Source: Ipomoea triloba
Lineage: Eukaryota; Streptophyta; Magnoliopsida; Solanales; Convolvulaceae
Direction of reading: 5' to 3'
Assembly: GCF_003576645.1 (NCBI RefSeq)
Contig: NC_044923.1
Span: forward strand, 18,697,623-18,761,622
Length of the DNA: 64,000 nucleotides
Made by a program: the position numbers and the translations under genes. The stretch's first letter is position 1. Each line of letters starts with the position of its first letter. The notes under the pieces were generated by a model. It was not told the origin of the DNA, made no database searches, and saw only the letters and a program-made list of their open reading frames with translations. Below are positions 1-11,195 of this stretch, piece after piece.

Positions 1-722
1 TGTGGGACAAAAGCTACATAAGCTTTTCGTTACCTAAATTTGATCTCAAATGGGTCTACTTTGAGAACCAATTTTCTCATTCACCCATTATCCATTTTGA
101 GCGTACAATATATCGATCACATCATCTAACTACGAATAACCCGAATCCACATTAACCCGACCCAAATCGGATGTGGACCCCACTTTTAATTGTACCACAA
201 AATGACCACTTAAAATGTCATTTTAGTGCTATTTCTCCAACACAATCTACCATGGAGTAGTTTGTGTGCATGCATGTAGTAGATTGTGTGCACTAATGTG
301 GTTATCACGTTCTTACCTAAGGATTAGTTCTCATTTGATCATTAATATATATATATATATATATATATATGAATATGAGAAACTGTACTTTCAATCCCTC
401 AATTATTAGCGGATACTATATGCAATGTAGTCTCAGGTTTTCAAATTTAAGAAATTCGATCCCTTAATCTTTTTAACTTTAGTCAATTTAGTCCAACGGC
501 AGGATGCATGCACCCCAATGACAGGATGTTACTAAGATTGGATTAGCCTTGTGTATTCACGCTCGGGATTTTTGCAAACCACAATTAACGCTTACCCCGT
601 ATGAAATATTATAGAATTCAATTTAATTGATTGCCAGAATTACCATTCAAACCCCACTAGTTGAAGTTTTAAAAATTCTATGCATTAATTAACAGACAAT
701 CTAAACCGTCGGATGATGCATC
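1..722. other. Intergenic flank without a gene
   Basis: No coding region is recognisable. The stretch holds an (AT)n microsatellite at about 344-370. At 380-500 it holds a remnant rich in phrases such as 'caatccctcaatt', which resembles the fold-back MITE family at 5.9 kb and 55.3 kb but is too decayed to delimit. Confidence 0.5.
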
Positions 723-739
723 ATCAATGGTGTTCACAA

Positions 740-3700
740 CCTTATCCAAACTCATAAACCCAATATTCTAGGTCTCGTTGAACCTAAGGTTTCCGGCTCC
801 CAGGCCAATGCAATTTGCACGAAACTAGGTTTCTCCGACTTGGTCCGAGTTGAGGCGGTAGGATTTAGTGGGGGCATTTGGATTTTTTGGAATAATGGTA
901 TTGATGTCTCGATTCTTTTTACTCACCCTCAATTTGTTCTCCTTCAGGTCAAGGAGGGCACAAACAATAGTTGGTTGTTTGCAGTGGTCTATGGTAGTCC
1001 TACCCATCTTCTTCGTCGTCGGCTATGGAGTGAACTCTCCATGACCAAGTGGGGATTTTCTGGACCTTGGATAGTGGCCGGAGACTTTAATTCAGTCATT
1101 AGTAGGAAGGAAACTTCTAATTATTCTGCCTTTTCTATGCAGAGGAGCTCGGAGTTTGCAGACTGGATCCATTCGGAAGGTCTAATAGACATGGGTTTTA
1201 GTGGTTCCAAACTGACTTGGGTTAAAGGTGGTCAATCGGGATATGCGAAGGGAGCTCGGCTAGATCGTGCTCTGTGTAACACAGAATGGCGTATTCGTTT
1301 CCCCGATGCCTCTGTTACCCATCTCCCTAGGATCTCGTCCGATCATGCACCCATCCTTATTCGCATGATGGCAAGGGAGGTGACGCATAACAAGGCCCCT
1401 TTTCGTTTCCAAGCGGCATGGTTGACTGGTACTCATTTGGGAGAGGTGATTAACAGCTCTTGGCGTCGAGATCGTCCTCTTCAGGACAATATCCCACATT
1501 TAGCTGAAAATCTCTCGGATTGGAACGCTAATGTTTTTTGCAATATTAACAAACGAAAGAAGGTCGTCTTGGCGCGCCTTGGTGGGGTGCAACGCAAGCT
1601 TTCGAAAAGTTTCCATGGTGGCCTACTTAAACTTGAAGGGACGCTCAGTGCGGAATACCATGAGATCCTCTACCAAGAAGAGCTGATGTGGTTTCAAAGA
1701 TCTAGGGAAGAATGGATTGTTTCCGGAGATAGAAACACTAAATATTATCGTACTGCCGCTTCCATTCGGAAAGCTCGCAATACCGTGCATTGTCTTCGGA
1801 AGGATGATGGGGAGTGGATTGTAGATAAACAGCTTCTCGAAGACCATGTTCGCAGTTTTTATGTTGCCTTGTTCTCTACTGAGTCTATTAATCGCCAGGT
1901 TCCAGCCTTGGAAGGTGTTTTCCCGACTATTCCTCAGTTCGAATGGAGGTGGTTCAATTCAGATATAACTAAGGACGAGGTTCGCGGTGCCCTTTTTGAG
2001 ATGGCCTCGTTTAAAGCTCCAGGTCCTGACAGTCTGCACGCCGGTTTCTACCAACACATGTGGGATGTTGTTGGTGATAGTGTTTACGAGCTTGTGAAGA
2101 ATGCCGTCAATACGGGTAATTTACCAGAAGGCCTAAACGATACCCTCCTGACCCTCATTCCTAAGGTGCGCTCCTCGGAAACGGTTAAGCAGTTTCGACC
2201 TATCAGCTTATGCAATGTTAGTTACAAGATTATTACCAAGACCATTACGAATCGTTTAAAACGGATTCTTCCTAGATTAGTGGGCCCTTTCTAGAGTTCT
2301 TTCGTACTTGGGCGTCAAATAACAGACAATATCCTCATCTACCAGGAGGGTGATGCATACCATGCGTACCAAGCGTGGTTCTACAGGTCTTATGGCTATT
2401 AAGCTTGACCTCGAAAAGGCTTATGACCGCCTCTCGTGGGATTTTATTGCTAAAGTTCTTATGGAAATTGGTTTTAGCCCGAAGTGGATGCGGGCGATCA
2501 TGCAATGTATTAGGTCCCCTAATTTCTCTATTCTTTGGAACGGTAACAGGCTATCTCCGTTTTACCCGGAGAGAGGTCTTCGCCAAGGTGACGCTATGTC
2601 TCCGGCCATTTTCGTTCTTTGTATGGAAAAGTTGAGTCAGATGATTACTCTTCGGGTTAATTCAGGGGGCTGGAAAGGAATTCAATTCGCCCTGACAGCC
2701 CTATTTTGTCCCATCTTTGTTTTGCAGATGATATGGTTCTGTTTGCTAATGCATCTATTGAGCAAGTTGATATTATTCAAGATTGCTTGACTCGATTTTG
2801 TGAGGTGTCAGGTCAACGCATTAGTTATGTGAAGTCTCAGGTGTTTTTCTAAAAAAAATACAGACCCTAGTCTTGCTAATGAGATTACGCGCAGGCTACG
2901 TATTGAAAAAACTGATAATCTGGGCAAATATCTTGGAGTCCCTTCGATTCATGGGCGTGTGTCGTGCAATTCTTATTCTGATTTATTGGATAGATTGACC
3001 ACTCGTCTGGATGGTTGGAGAGCTAAAACCCTTTCTATGGCAGGGAGAGTTACTATGGCAAAGTCTGTTCTTACTGCTATTCCATCTTATACCATGCAAA
3101 CTACTTTACTCCCGAAGGGAGTTTGTCAAGCTATAGAAAAAGGTATACGCCGTTTCATTTGGGGCGGTGGTGGCCCGGAGCATCAACCAAATAAAGTGCA
3201 TCTTGTCAACTGGAATACGGTGGCAAGTCCGAAGGTTTGTGGTGGGCTTGGTCTCCGTAAGCTTCATGAGTTGAATTTGGCCTACATGGTTAAGCTTGGA
3301 TGGCGTTTACATCAGGAGAAAGACTCTTTGTGGGCTCGGTCTTTAGGTGGGAAATACAGAAACATTCCTTCTGCTAAGCCTTCTAACGCGTGGAGAGGGA
3401 TCATAACCGCTATTCCTTTTCTTGAGGCAGGAAGGATTCGGTCGGTTCGTAACGGTCGGTGTACCCGATTTTGGATGGACAAATGGCTCATGAACTACCC
3501 TCTATGCCATCACCTTAGTATATCTCTTAGTCTTCCCGAGTTGTATGCTAATGTTGATGAGTATTGGGAGGAAGGTAGGGGATGGCATTGGGATCGTCTT
3601 CGTGACCTTCTCCCCACGGATGTTTTGAATAAGTTAGCTAGTTTTGTTCTGTCTTCTGACGTGACTAATGACGAAGATTTTGGCTGGTGTCTCGAGCCGA

Positions 3701-4815
3701 ACGGAGAATTTTCCCTATCATCGGCTTATTCTGTTATTACTCATACGCTGCCATCTGGGGATTCGACACACTAGAACAAACTTTGGGACGTCAAAGTGCC
3801 CAACAGGATTTGTCTTTTCCTTTGGTTAATTAAACATGGTCGTGTTATGACCAATGTCGAACGAGCTAGGCGGAAGTTAACTTCTAACATTCTCTGTGGT
3901 CTTTGTGCAGGTCATCAGGAGGATTACGACCATTTATTTCGCAACTGCCGCGACTCTGAAGGCATCTGGGCTGCTGTTTTGGCTCCTCGGGTGCTCCTTG
4001 CCCTCGACAGTTTGGACTGGGACGCATGGCTGATGGCAAACATCACCGGAGATAGATCTATGGGTCTGGGAGATGACTGGCCGCAAAAATTCGCGATCCG
4101 GGTATGGTGGATTTGGAAGTGGCGTAACGACGCTATCTTCAATGCTCGTATGGTGCCGTTAAATCAAAAGCTGCCATGGCTTAGGACACAAGATTTGGAG
4201 ATTGCAGCGGCTTTTGCAAGGCAACGGGCTCCGGGACAGAATGCGAGCCAATTCGCCGACGCTCTCGTGTCATGGAAGAAACCGCAAACAGGTTGGGCGA
4301 AAATTGCTGGCTGCGGAGGCGTGCTGCGTGATCATGAGGGTTGCTGGAAGGGTGGTTTTTTGTATCCGATCGGTTGCTGTTCCATAGATGAGGCTGAGGC
4401 ATGGGGGGTTTTCCAGGGGCTGCGCCTAGCGTCAAGACTAGGTGTCCGGATGTTGATAGTCGAATGTGACTCCAAGACAGTCTCCGACCTGCTTCAACGA
4501 AAGTCTACGGCACGAGGGAATGTTGCTAATCTGATTCAACGGTGCCTTATGGAAGGGCAGAACTTTGAGGACATTTGTTTTCAGCATGTTTACCGGGAAC
4601 AGAACAGGTTAGCCGATGCGCTCGCAAAACAGGCTCTACGTTCGACTGGTGGCCTTTGTCAGTTGGATGAGGTTCCATGCGACCTGAATGCGACTCTTTA
4701 CCAGGATCAAGTTGGGACTAGTTTTCATCGATTAATTCCCCGTTCTAGGGGCGAGGATATGTAGTTGTTCTTTTTGTCTTTTCGGGTTTACTCCCTCCTT
4801 CTTCATCAAAAAAAA
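740..4815 (+). mobile_element. 5'-truncated L1-type LINE retrotransposon
   Basis: A non-LTR retrotransposon whose boundaries are set by a perfect 17-bp target site duplication, atcaatggtgttcacaa, at 723-739 and 4816-4832. The 3' end is an A-rich tail (4808-4815). The first bases already encode the interior of the endonuclease domain, so the 5' UTR, any ORF1 and the start of ORF2 are missing. This is the normal result of incomplete target-primed reverse transcription. The body carries endonuclease, reverse transcriptase, a zf-RVT-like zinc region and a C-terminal RNase H. It is dead: two in-frame stops and three frame changes interrupt ORF2. The insertion shows no sign of carrying host sequence. 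Confidence 0.95.
741..4764 (+). pseudogene. LINE ORF2 (endonuclease-RT-RNase H), broken
   Basis: The reading frame is open from the element's first codon (741), with no start of its own. Domains in order: apurinic-type endonuclease (741 to about 1400, with the SDHAPI motif near 1335), reverse transcriptase (about 1960-2900, FADD catalytic motif at 2721-2732), zf-RVT Cys/His region (about 3790-3960), and plant-LINE RNase H (about 4300-4640, with conserved ECDSK and ADALAKQA motifs). Breaks: TAG at 2292-2294; a one-base frame change near 2346-2349 in a G run; a frame change near 2690-2700 just before FADD; a frame change at the A-run 2851-2858; TAG at 3772-3774. Both stops fit C-to-T or G-to-A changes, as expected from deamination of methylated cytosine. 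Translation ends at 4764. Confidence 0.92.
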
Positions 4816-4869
4816 ATCAATGGTGTTCACAAGTTCTCAATTCACACAATAAAGCAGGTTCTCACTTGA

Positions 4870-4873
<4 letters not shown>

Positions 4874-4943
<70 letters not shown>
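4874..4943. repeat. (GA)n microsatellite
   Basis: About 70 bp of uninterrupted GA dinucleotides, ending in a G-rich run. It lies between the LINE and the 3' end of the DUF1499 gene. The Ser/Leu-rich reverse-frame ORF across it is an artefact of the repeat. Confidence 0.97.
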
Positions 4944-4946
<3 letters not shown>

Positions 4947-5854
4947 AGGGGGTGGGGCAATTGAGGTAGTTAATGTGCATACAAGTAATATCATGCATAC
5001 GCCTACAAATCTAGTCCATGGAGTCAAAACTAGGGGAATACCATCCTAACTCTTCCACCACCTTTTTCAATCTTTCTTCCTGTCCCTTGGAATCCCCAAA
5101 AGCGGTAGTGAAAGGGTAAACATATGTAACTTGGGTGGCCATAACTCTATATGCAACAACGTCCCCTTTGATCAAAAACTCTAACACGTCACGCCCCAAT
5201 CCTCCATCTACCTCCACTTTCAAATACTTGCCTGCAAAGTGCAAACCGCTTTCAAATAGCTAGCTAGATACGGAGTAGTTTAAAGCACCCAATATGATGC
5301 ATGTAAAGCTAAGTTTGGTTTAATTCCGATCCGTTTACCATATGGGGTATCTTCCACAACTTGAATCTTTGCATTCTTCTGTGTCTTGAGGATTGCATCC
5401 TGCAATTGCTGGATAGTGGGCAGCCGATCCGATGGAACAAAAGTACATAAGAAACAGTAATGTATACATACATGTAAGTAGTATAATATATATGTTATTG
5501 GTTAAATACCCTAACAACATCATTGACATCCAAAGAAGAAGATGATGATTGAGGAATCCTCCAAGGAAATGCGAAAGATGAGGACTTGGGATTTGTTGAC
5601 ACACAACCCGGATTAACCGACGGGCAAGGCCTGATTTTTCTGCATAGATGAATAAGAAATAATAATAATGTATGTATGTGCATGCGAGTGAAGGAAAGGG
5701 AGTGTACACATACATACTATAAATTGCACTTGCATTGCAGGATAGATAATTAACAGCTAATTTGTATGTGGATTTTGGATGGCTCACATAGCCAGGGGAA
5801 ATCCAAACGAGAGTTAGTTCAAAAAGTAATAAATATTTATATCACAATTATATT

Positions 5855-6107
5855 GTTGAGTATGATTGTTTCTCAACTATAAATGTAGTAGTTAGTTTTC
5901 AATTTCAACCAATTTCATAATCAAATTGTTTAAAATTTTATCAATTAAACATTTCAAAGAGATCAAATTGAAGAAATTTTAAAAATGTAAAAATCACGAT
6001 CCCTGAAAGGATTTAATTGACCAATCTTTAAACAAATTGAAGATCAAATTGATTAAAATTAAAAATTAAAGACTACATTGACAAGTACGTTGAGAAATAG
6101 TTGATGC
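5855..6107. mobile_element. Fold-back MITE, copy 1 (decayed)
   Basis: A roughly 250-bp inverted repeat with arms meeting near 5985-6000. The left arm (ttctcaact..., caatttcaaccaattt) is complementary to the right arm (about 6000-6107). The same family is better preserved at 55253-55537. It lies in intron 1 of the DUF1499 gene. No clear target duplication was found. Confidence 0.75.
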
Positions 6108-6468
6108 CTTGATGGAGATTAACTCAGTATTGTTATGTTTGCAACTTTAGATGAGGACCTTGGCGTACGTGCAAGGTTAGTTAATATATATGTGTGTATC
6201 CTTCTTCTTATATAAGCATGGTTGTTGGTAAAATGCATCCATATTTTCAAATTGTACTCAAAACTTTTTTTCCCAGGAGGGGAGTGAATTAAAGAAGCTA
6301 CGTGCGTGGCTCAAAAGTGTCTGTTTTTGTAACTATTCATAGAAGACGGACAGCATGCGAGTGTGGATGAAAAGAAAACTTGTAATAAAAACTTAAATAA
6401 CTCCGTAATAAAATTACCCGTTTAGGAGTCCGGTAGTCAAGTTTTTGGATTGGGAGAAAGGGGTATTG

Positions 6469-6939
6469 TGTCGGCAAATGGAGTTAGGCAACATCCATGC
6501 AGCAGCCAAATTAGGAAGTTGCCAACTTTGAACAAGAATGTTAGGTAGCCAAACTTTGTTGAACAAAATATTTATTGTTTGGTCCTTACATTTTAGGCTA
6601 ATTACAAAATGACCCCAAATCTACAACTATAAATAGGGAGGTCATTTGTCATTCTAGTCATCCCAAATCATTCTATTCTTCCCTCATATACTAGAGATAT
6701 TAGAGAGTTTGTTGAGTGTATTTCTCCTTCCTAGCAAGAGAGAATTATCCTTGTTTTCTCCTTGTTAGTTAGAGAGTGGTTGTAACTCCTATTTTCTCAT
6801 AGTGACATTCTTCTACCCTTGCCCGTGGTTTTTACCCTAATTTGTTTAGGGGTTTTCCACGTAAAATCTGTGTCTCATTTATTTTTCTTTCTCAAATTAT
6901 TGTTGCAATCTGATCTATCCCACTTCCGCGGGCGCAACA
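6469..6939 (+). mobile_element. Solo LTR, Ty1/copia-like
   Basis: A 471-bp sequence starting TGTCGG and ending CAACA, flanked by a perfect 5-bp duplication tattg (6464-6468 and 6940-6944). It has a TATA box (tataaata, 6628-6635), the typical U3-R-U5 look, and a C/T-rich 3' half with 'ggggttttccacgt', as in plant copia LTRs. No internal region is attached, so it is a recombination-derived solo LTR. Its sense is opposite to the DUF1499 gene, whose first coding exon it interrupts. Confidence 0.93.
6628..6635 (+). promoter_or_regulatory. TATA box of solo LTR
   Basis: tataaata in the context ctataaataggg, in the middle of the LTR, where a copia U3/R promoter sits. It could drive transcription on the strand opposite to the DUF1499 gene. 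Activity is inferred only. Confidence 0.65.
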
Positions 6940-7222
6940 TATTGGCGGTAGGGTAAAGAGAAGCTTGGAGGTTAGGGATGGCGGAACACGGCAGTGGAGA
7001 GGCGGCTGCTGCCTGCAGAGTCACAGCAACTGCTACTAGTGCTACCAGTTTTTCCGATGCTGCATTCCGTTGGCGCTCTGTACTCCGGCAATCACACCGA
7101 TTCACAGTAGTGTAGCAGTGGTAATTTCTCTTTGTAGAAGGATTACCAAGGCTAAGGCTGAGGCCAAGGATACCTTGACCCATTCCAAATATTGCCATGT
7201 TTCTGCTACTTGCTTTGCTCAA

Positions 7223-8594
7223 ACCTCATCTCTGTTTTCTTTTATTTTAGGAGTATTTCTTTCTGTTAACCCTGCTTTGGAGTTTGGGCTTTGCTACATT
7301 CATTACTCGGGCTAGCAGACTAGTGGTCAAGAGCACCCTGTATGCTGTATCGCCACTGGTTCCATTTCTTGCAAAGAAAGAGATAAACAGAATCTTATCT
7401 TCGGTATTGGGTGGTTGGATTATATTTGCATTAAAGACGAGATGGGCAGATGGGTGGTTGTTTTATTTATTTATTATTTTTAACTTTGTTGATCTTTTAA
7501 CTTTGTCTAATTAATCTTTAACTCACATGATCCTTCCCTAGACTCCTTAGAGTCATTGTAGAGGTAAATTGCTAATCACACAATCAATTTAGTCAGATCC
7601 TTATTGTTTTATTATTAATGTTACTTAATGCGCTAAAAAAAATTTATATTATCAATTATCATGAATTTAAATAAAAAAAGTTAGAAAAAAATATTAAAAA
7701 TGTATAATATAATAATATATTTGAACTTTTCATAACATACAGAATTAAAATTTTGTATAATTAACATAGTCACTAATTATATACATATTTAAATAAATTT
7801 ATAAAAGAAATTTGCATACTTAAATTGATTTATTCTCAATTTTATTTCTACCTATTATAATCCCAACAATATGAATAATACTTAAAATTATATTTAAAAA
7901 TCAAAAGATTTTATATTAGTAGATTTAGACCCTATTTAACATATTTTTTAATATAATTATATAATGCATTGTATGTGGACATAATATTTATTAATATGTG
8001 TTGGTTTTATGACTAAGAGGTAGTTAATCGGCGAGTCAATACTAACAAAAGAAATAATTGTCTTCTGTGTTATGCTATGAACTAACGCTTTGTTCCAAAA
8101 CCTTTAACAACCCAAAGAAAAAGTTTCTCTCAATAAGTACTTCAAAAAGTATTTCCTTAACAACCTCAATAATCGTAGTTGAAGCCTCCTTCCCATCTTT
8201 TATTCTTGTCCCTAAGGATGCCTCCACAACTAGCCTTCTCCCTGTTATGTTTCATGTTGACACCCACATTGAGAATCATCGTATTCTTTGACATCATCTT
8301 GGTTTCGCGCCACTTTAGTTGGTTCTAGCAAAGGTTTTTTTTTTTTTTTTTTTTCTTCAACCTCCATGATAAATTCTTTCTTCTTTGTGGGTTCTGTATC
8401 TGCCCTAACCTAAACACATTTTCATTCCTCTAGTGCCAGATCCACCACAATATCATTGCGAACTCATTTTACCTGTCTCACTTTAAATTAGTTGAAATGT
8501 CGCGACTAGTGTTCATAGCAACTCACGTGTTAAACTCCAAGATCCTGAAAATGTTTTAAATTACTTGCTTTTGGTGAATTTTTTTTTTTTGTTA
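7223..8594. other. Upstream region of the DUF1499 gene, AT-rich
   Basis: The proximal part (7223-7500) is the presumed promoter of the minus-strand DUF1499 gene. The remainder is AT-rich, with A/T homopolymers (for example a T run at 8336-8354). Short open frames (7070-7315, 7284-7514, 8058-8291) show no recognisable domain and I do not call them genes. Confidence 0.5.
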
Positions 8595-8664
8595 GCCCTG
8601 TTTGGTAAATAATCAGCCTACCAGCCAATTTTAGCTTATTTGACCGCTATTAGTTGGTAAATAG

Positions 8665-9565
8665 ATTCTGTTTGGCAGAGCTTATTTAGGAGCTTATAGC
8701 TTATTTTAAGCTACTAATAAGCTATAAGCTCTGTTTGGTAATGTTCCCAAAATAAGCTAGTAGCTTAAAATAAGAGCTTATTTTGAAACGCTACTTTGGG
8801 TAGCTTTTCAAAAATAAGCTAGTAACTTTTTAACTTTTTTCCATCTTTATCCTTATTATTTTAAATAAATGACATCCTTTACCCGTTTCAATTAAAACTA
8901 TTTTGACATTTTCTTTTCATTATGGCTATGTTTGGCAAACCTAGCTGAAAAGTAGCTGAAAACTAAAAAACTATAAGCTCGAAGCTGAAATCTGAAGAGC
9001 TGTTAAGCTAGCTGTTATGCTTAAAAGTGTTTGGTAAAATTAGCTTTTTGATAAACCGATAAATGTAAAAAGACTAAAAAGGACATCTTCGTACAATTTA
9101 AATAATTTTAAATTTAAATAGGTTTGTTTGTATATTAAAATATAAAATAATGAAATCAATATATGTAATTAAAATATAAAGTAAGAACATGTATTTGAAA
9201 ATATATAAAGTAAAAAAAAATGTTTATAATTCATAAGATTAATTCATATAAAAATTAATGTTCAAACACAAATGTCAAACTGAAATTACAACCAAACATA
9301 ATGAAAAGAAAATGTCAAAAGAGTTTTAATTGAAACTGGTAAAGGATGTCATTTATTTAAAATAATAAGGATAAAGATAGAAAAAAGTTAAAAAGCTACT
9401 AGCTTATTTTTGAAAAGCTACCCCAAGTAGCGTTTCAAAATAAACTCTTATTTTAAGCTACTAGCTTATTTTGGGAACATTACCAAACAGAGCTTATAGC
9501 TTATTAGTAGCTTAAAATAAGCTATAAGCTGCTAAATAAGCTCTGTCAAACAGAGTTTATGTTTG
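8665..9565. repeat. Inverted repeat with ~270-bp arms
   Basis: The left arm 8665-8930 is complementary to 9295-9565, with short termini resembling CTCTGTTTGGCAGAG. Between the arms sits another TTTGG-ended MITE (about 8927-9300), which recurs inverted at 9556-10340. A transcript would fold into a very long hairpin. Confidence 0.8.
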
Positions 9566-9788
9566 GTTGTAATTTCAGTTTGACATTTGTGTTTGAACAT
9601 TAATTTTTATATGATGAACTAATCTTATGAATTATAAACAATTTTTTTTTGCTTTATATATTTTCAAATACATGTTCTTACTTTATATTTTAATTACATA
9701 TATTGATTTCATTATTTTATATTTTAATATACAAAAAAAACCTATTTAAATTTAAAATTATTTAAATTGTATGAAGATGTCCTTTTTA

Positions 9789-10160
9789 GGCTCTGTTTGG
9801 TAAATAATCAGCCTATCAGCCAATTTTGGCTTATTTGACCACTATTAGTTGGTAAATAATAAGCTTTTTGTAACTTCAAAAGGCTAAAAGTTGGTAAATA
9901 ATAAGCTTTTTGTAACTTCAAAAGGCTAAAATTCAAAAGGCTATAAGCTTTTTGTAACTTCAAAAGGCTAAAATTCAAAAGGCTATTCAAAGCAGCATTT
10001 TCAATTAGCTTTTTGAGAAAAGAAATTATACCAAACAGCTATCAGCTAACAGCTAATTTATCAAACAACTTTCTACAATCAGCCAATGTTATCAACAAAT
10101 CATACCTTCTAACCCAAACAACCAACCCAATCAGCTAACAGCCATTTACCAAACAGGGCC
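9789..10160. mobile_element. Tourist-like MITE (PIF/Harbinger), TSD TTA
   Basis: A 372-bp element with terminal inverted repeats GGCTCTGTTTGGTAAAT and GGCCCTGTTTGGTAAAT, flanked by the trinucleotide TTA at 9786-9788 and 10161-10163. The uninterrupted target (ctttttagtcttttt) can be read in the inverted paralogue near 9075, which confirms the insertion. It contains three short tandem copies of 'aagctttttgtaacttc' near 9860-9965. Confidence 0.9.
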
Positions 10161-10534
10161 TTAGTCTTTTTACATTTATCAGTTTATCAAAAAGCTAATT
10201 TTACCAAACATTTTTAAGCATAGCAGCTAGCTTAACAGCTCTTCAGATTTCAGCTTCGAGCTTATAACTTTTCAGTTTTCAGCTAATTTTCAGCTTTCAG
10301 CTACCTTTTCAGCTATGTTTGCCAAACATAGCCATAATAAGCTTTTTGTAACTCCAAAATGCTAAAATTCAAAAGCCAATTAGCTTTTTGAGAAAAGAAA
10401 TTATACCAAACAGATATCAGCTAACAGCTAATTTATCAAACAACTTTCTACAATCAGTCAATGTTATCAACAAATCATACATTTTAACCCAAACAGACAA
10501 CCCAATCAGCTAACAGCCATTTACCAAACAGGGC

Positions 10535-11160
10535 CGAAATCAATGCTACCAATCTCTTCTAGTCTCTGACGACCTTGACCCATTGTGTCCTTTTGTGAGT
10601 TCCACTTGCACATGCCACTGTGTCTCCGACGCTCCGAAAACATGTGTCGGTGCATGAGGCCGTCTCTGATGAGATTCTACAGTAAAAAGCACCAATTGTC
10701 TTCATCGGCCTTTCGCGGATCCTTCTATAACATCAGTTGCCTTTTAGGTAACAATGTCGGACGGTCCTTCTATGACATCAGTTGCCTTTTTGGTAACAAT
10801 GTCGTGCGACGGAAATTATGATAATTCAGGTACTATTTTTCCTTCTGCCACAATAAATGGTACCGGAACAGTTCACTTTTATGCAAGCTTGCAATGCCCA
10901 CTTCACCTTAAAATTTCGGGGATAAATTTAGCCTAAGGCTGATATCAAGTGACACATCAAAGAGTAAGCAGAATAAAATTACAGGAATACCCTTAATTAA
11001 CTAACCAATCCTTGTCTTTCATTATTTGTTTGTGCAGAAAAACCTCAAACTGATTTATTTTCATCATAAATTACATTAGAAATAAATAAACAGTCATACC
11101 AACCACAGAAAAGAAATGGAGCCCATATACCTCACCCTAATCAGGTACATAGGAGGTTGT
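10535..11160. other. Intergenic, with a ~45-bp tandem duplication
   Basis: Two adjacent copies of a ~45-bp unit (about 10718-10762 and 10763-10805) share 'acatcagttgcctttt' and 'ggtaacaatgtcg'. Short open frames here have no recognisable product. The rest is unremarkable sequence downstream of PYD1. Confidence 0.55.
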
Positions 11161-11166
11161 TTTATT
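11161..11166 (-). terminator. Candidate poly(A) signal of PYD1
   Basis: AATAAA on the minus strand, about 30 bp beyond the PYD1 stop codon. The position is close for a plant 3' UTR but plausible as a near-upstream element. Confidence 0.4.
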
Positions 11167-11195
11167 TTTAGAATACATGTGGATTGACACATTAA

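Larger units (their letters stand above)
5011..7198 (-). pseudogene. DUF1499 plastid protein gene, exon 1 split by solo LTR
   Basis: A four-exon gene. Exon 1 is 7198-6418 (interrupted by the LTR at 6469-6939), exon 2 5639-5510, exon 3 5408-5339, exon 4 5231-5011. All introns are GT-AG. Subtracting the 471-bp LTR and one 5-bp target copy leaves exon 1 at 305 nt, which ends in the phase exon 2 needs. The four exons then give an uninterrupted frame of 241 residues. The N-terminus reads as a bipartite plastid/thylakoid-lumen signal: a basic Ser/Arg-rich stretch, then a hydrophobic run (KLVALVAVAVTL) ending in small residues. The mature part carries the CPSVNPGCVS cysteine motif and the FLIKGDVVAYR and VTYVYPFTTA blocks that I recognise as DUF1499. 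An upstream in-frame ATG at 7222 is possible. Function is unknown. As sequenced, the insertion (476 bp, not a multiple of 3) must disrupt the protein unless it is spliced out. Confidence 0.88.
8595..10534. mobile_element. Cluster of nested Tourist-like MITEs
   Basis: The whole stretch is built from sequences ending in GGCCCTGTTTGGTAAAT-type termini, reading outward-in from 8595 and inward-out at 10534. It contains a Tourist MITE with TTA duplications (9789-10160). It also contains an element with roughly 270-bp inverted arms (8665-8930 and 9295-9565), and a ~370-bp inner sequence present twice in opposite orientation (8927-9300 and 9556-10340). The plant phrases 'ataagct', 'agcttatt' and 'cagctaacagc' recur throughout. 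No coding sequence is present; predicted peptides here are repeat artefacts. Confidence 0.85.

Noticed and set aside
4842..5027. Ser/Leu repeat peptide on the minus strand
   Set aside because: It is the translation of the (GA)n microsatellite.
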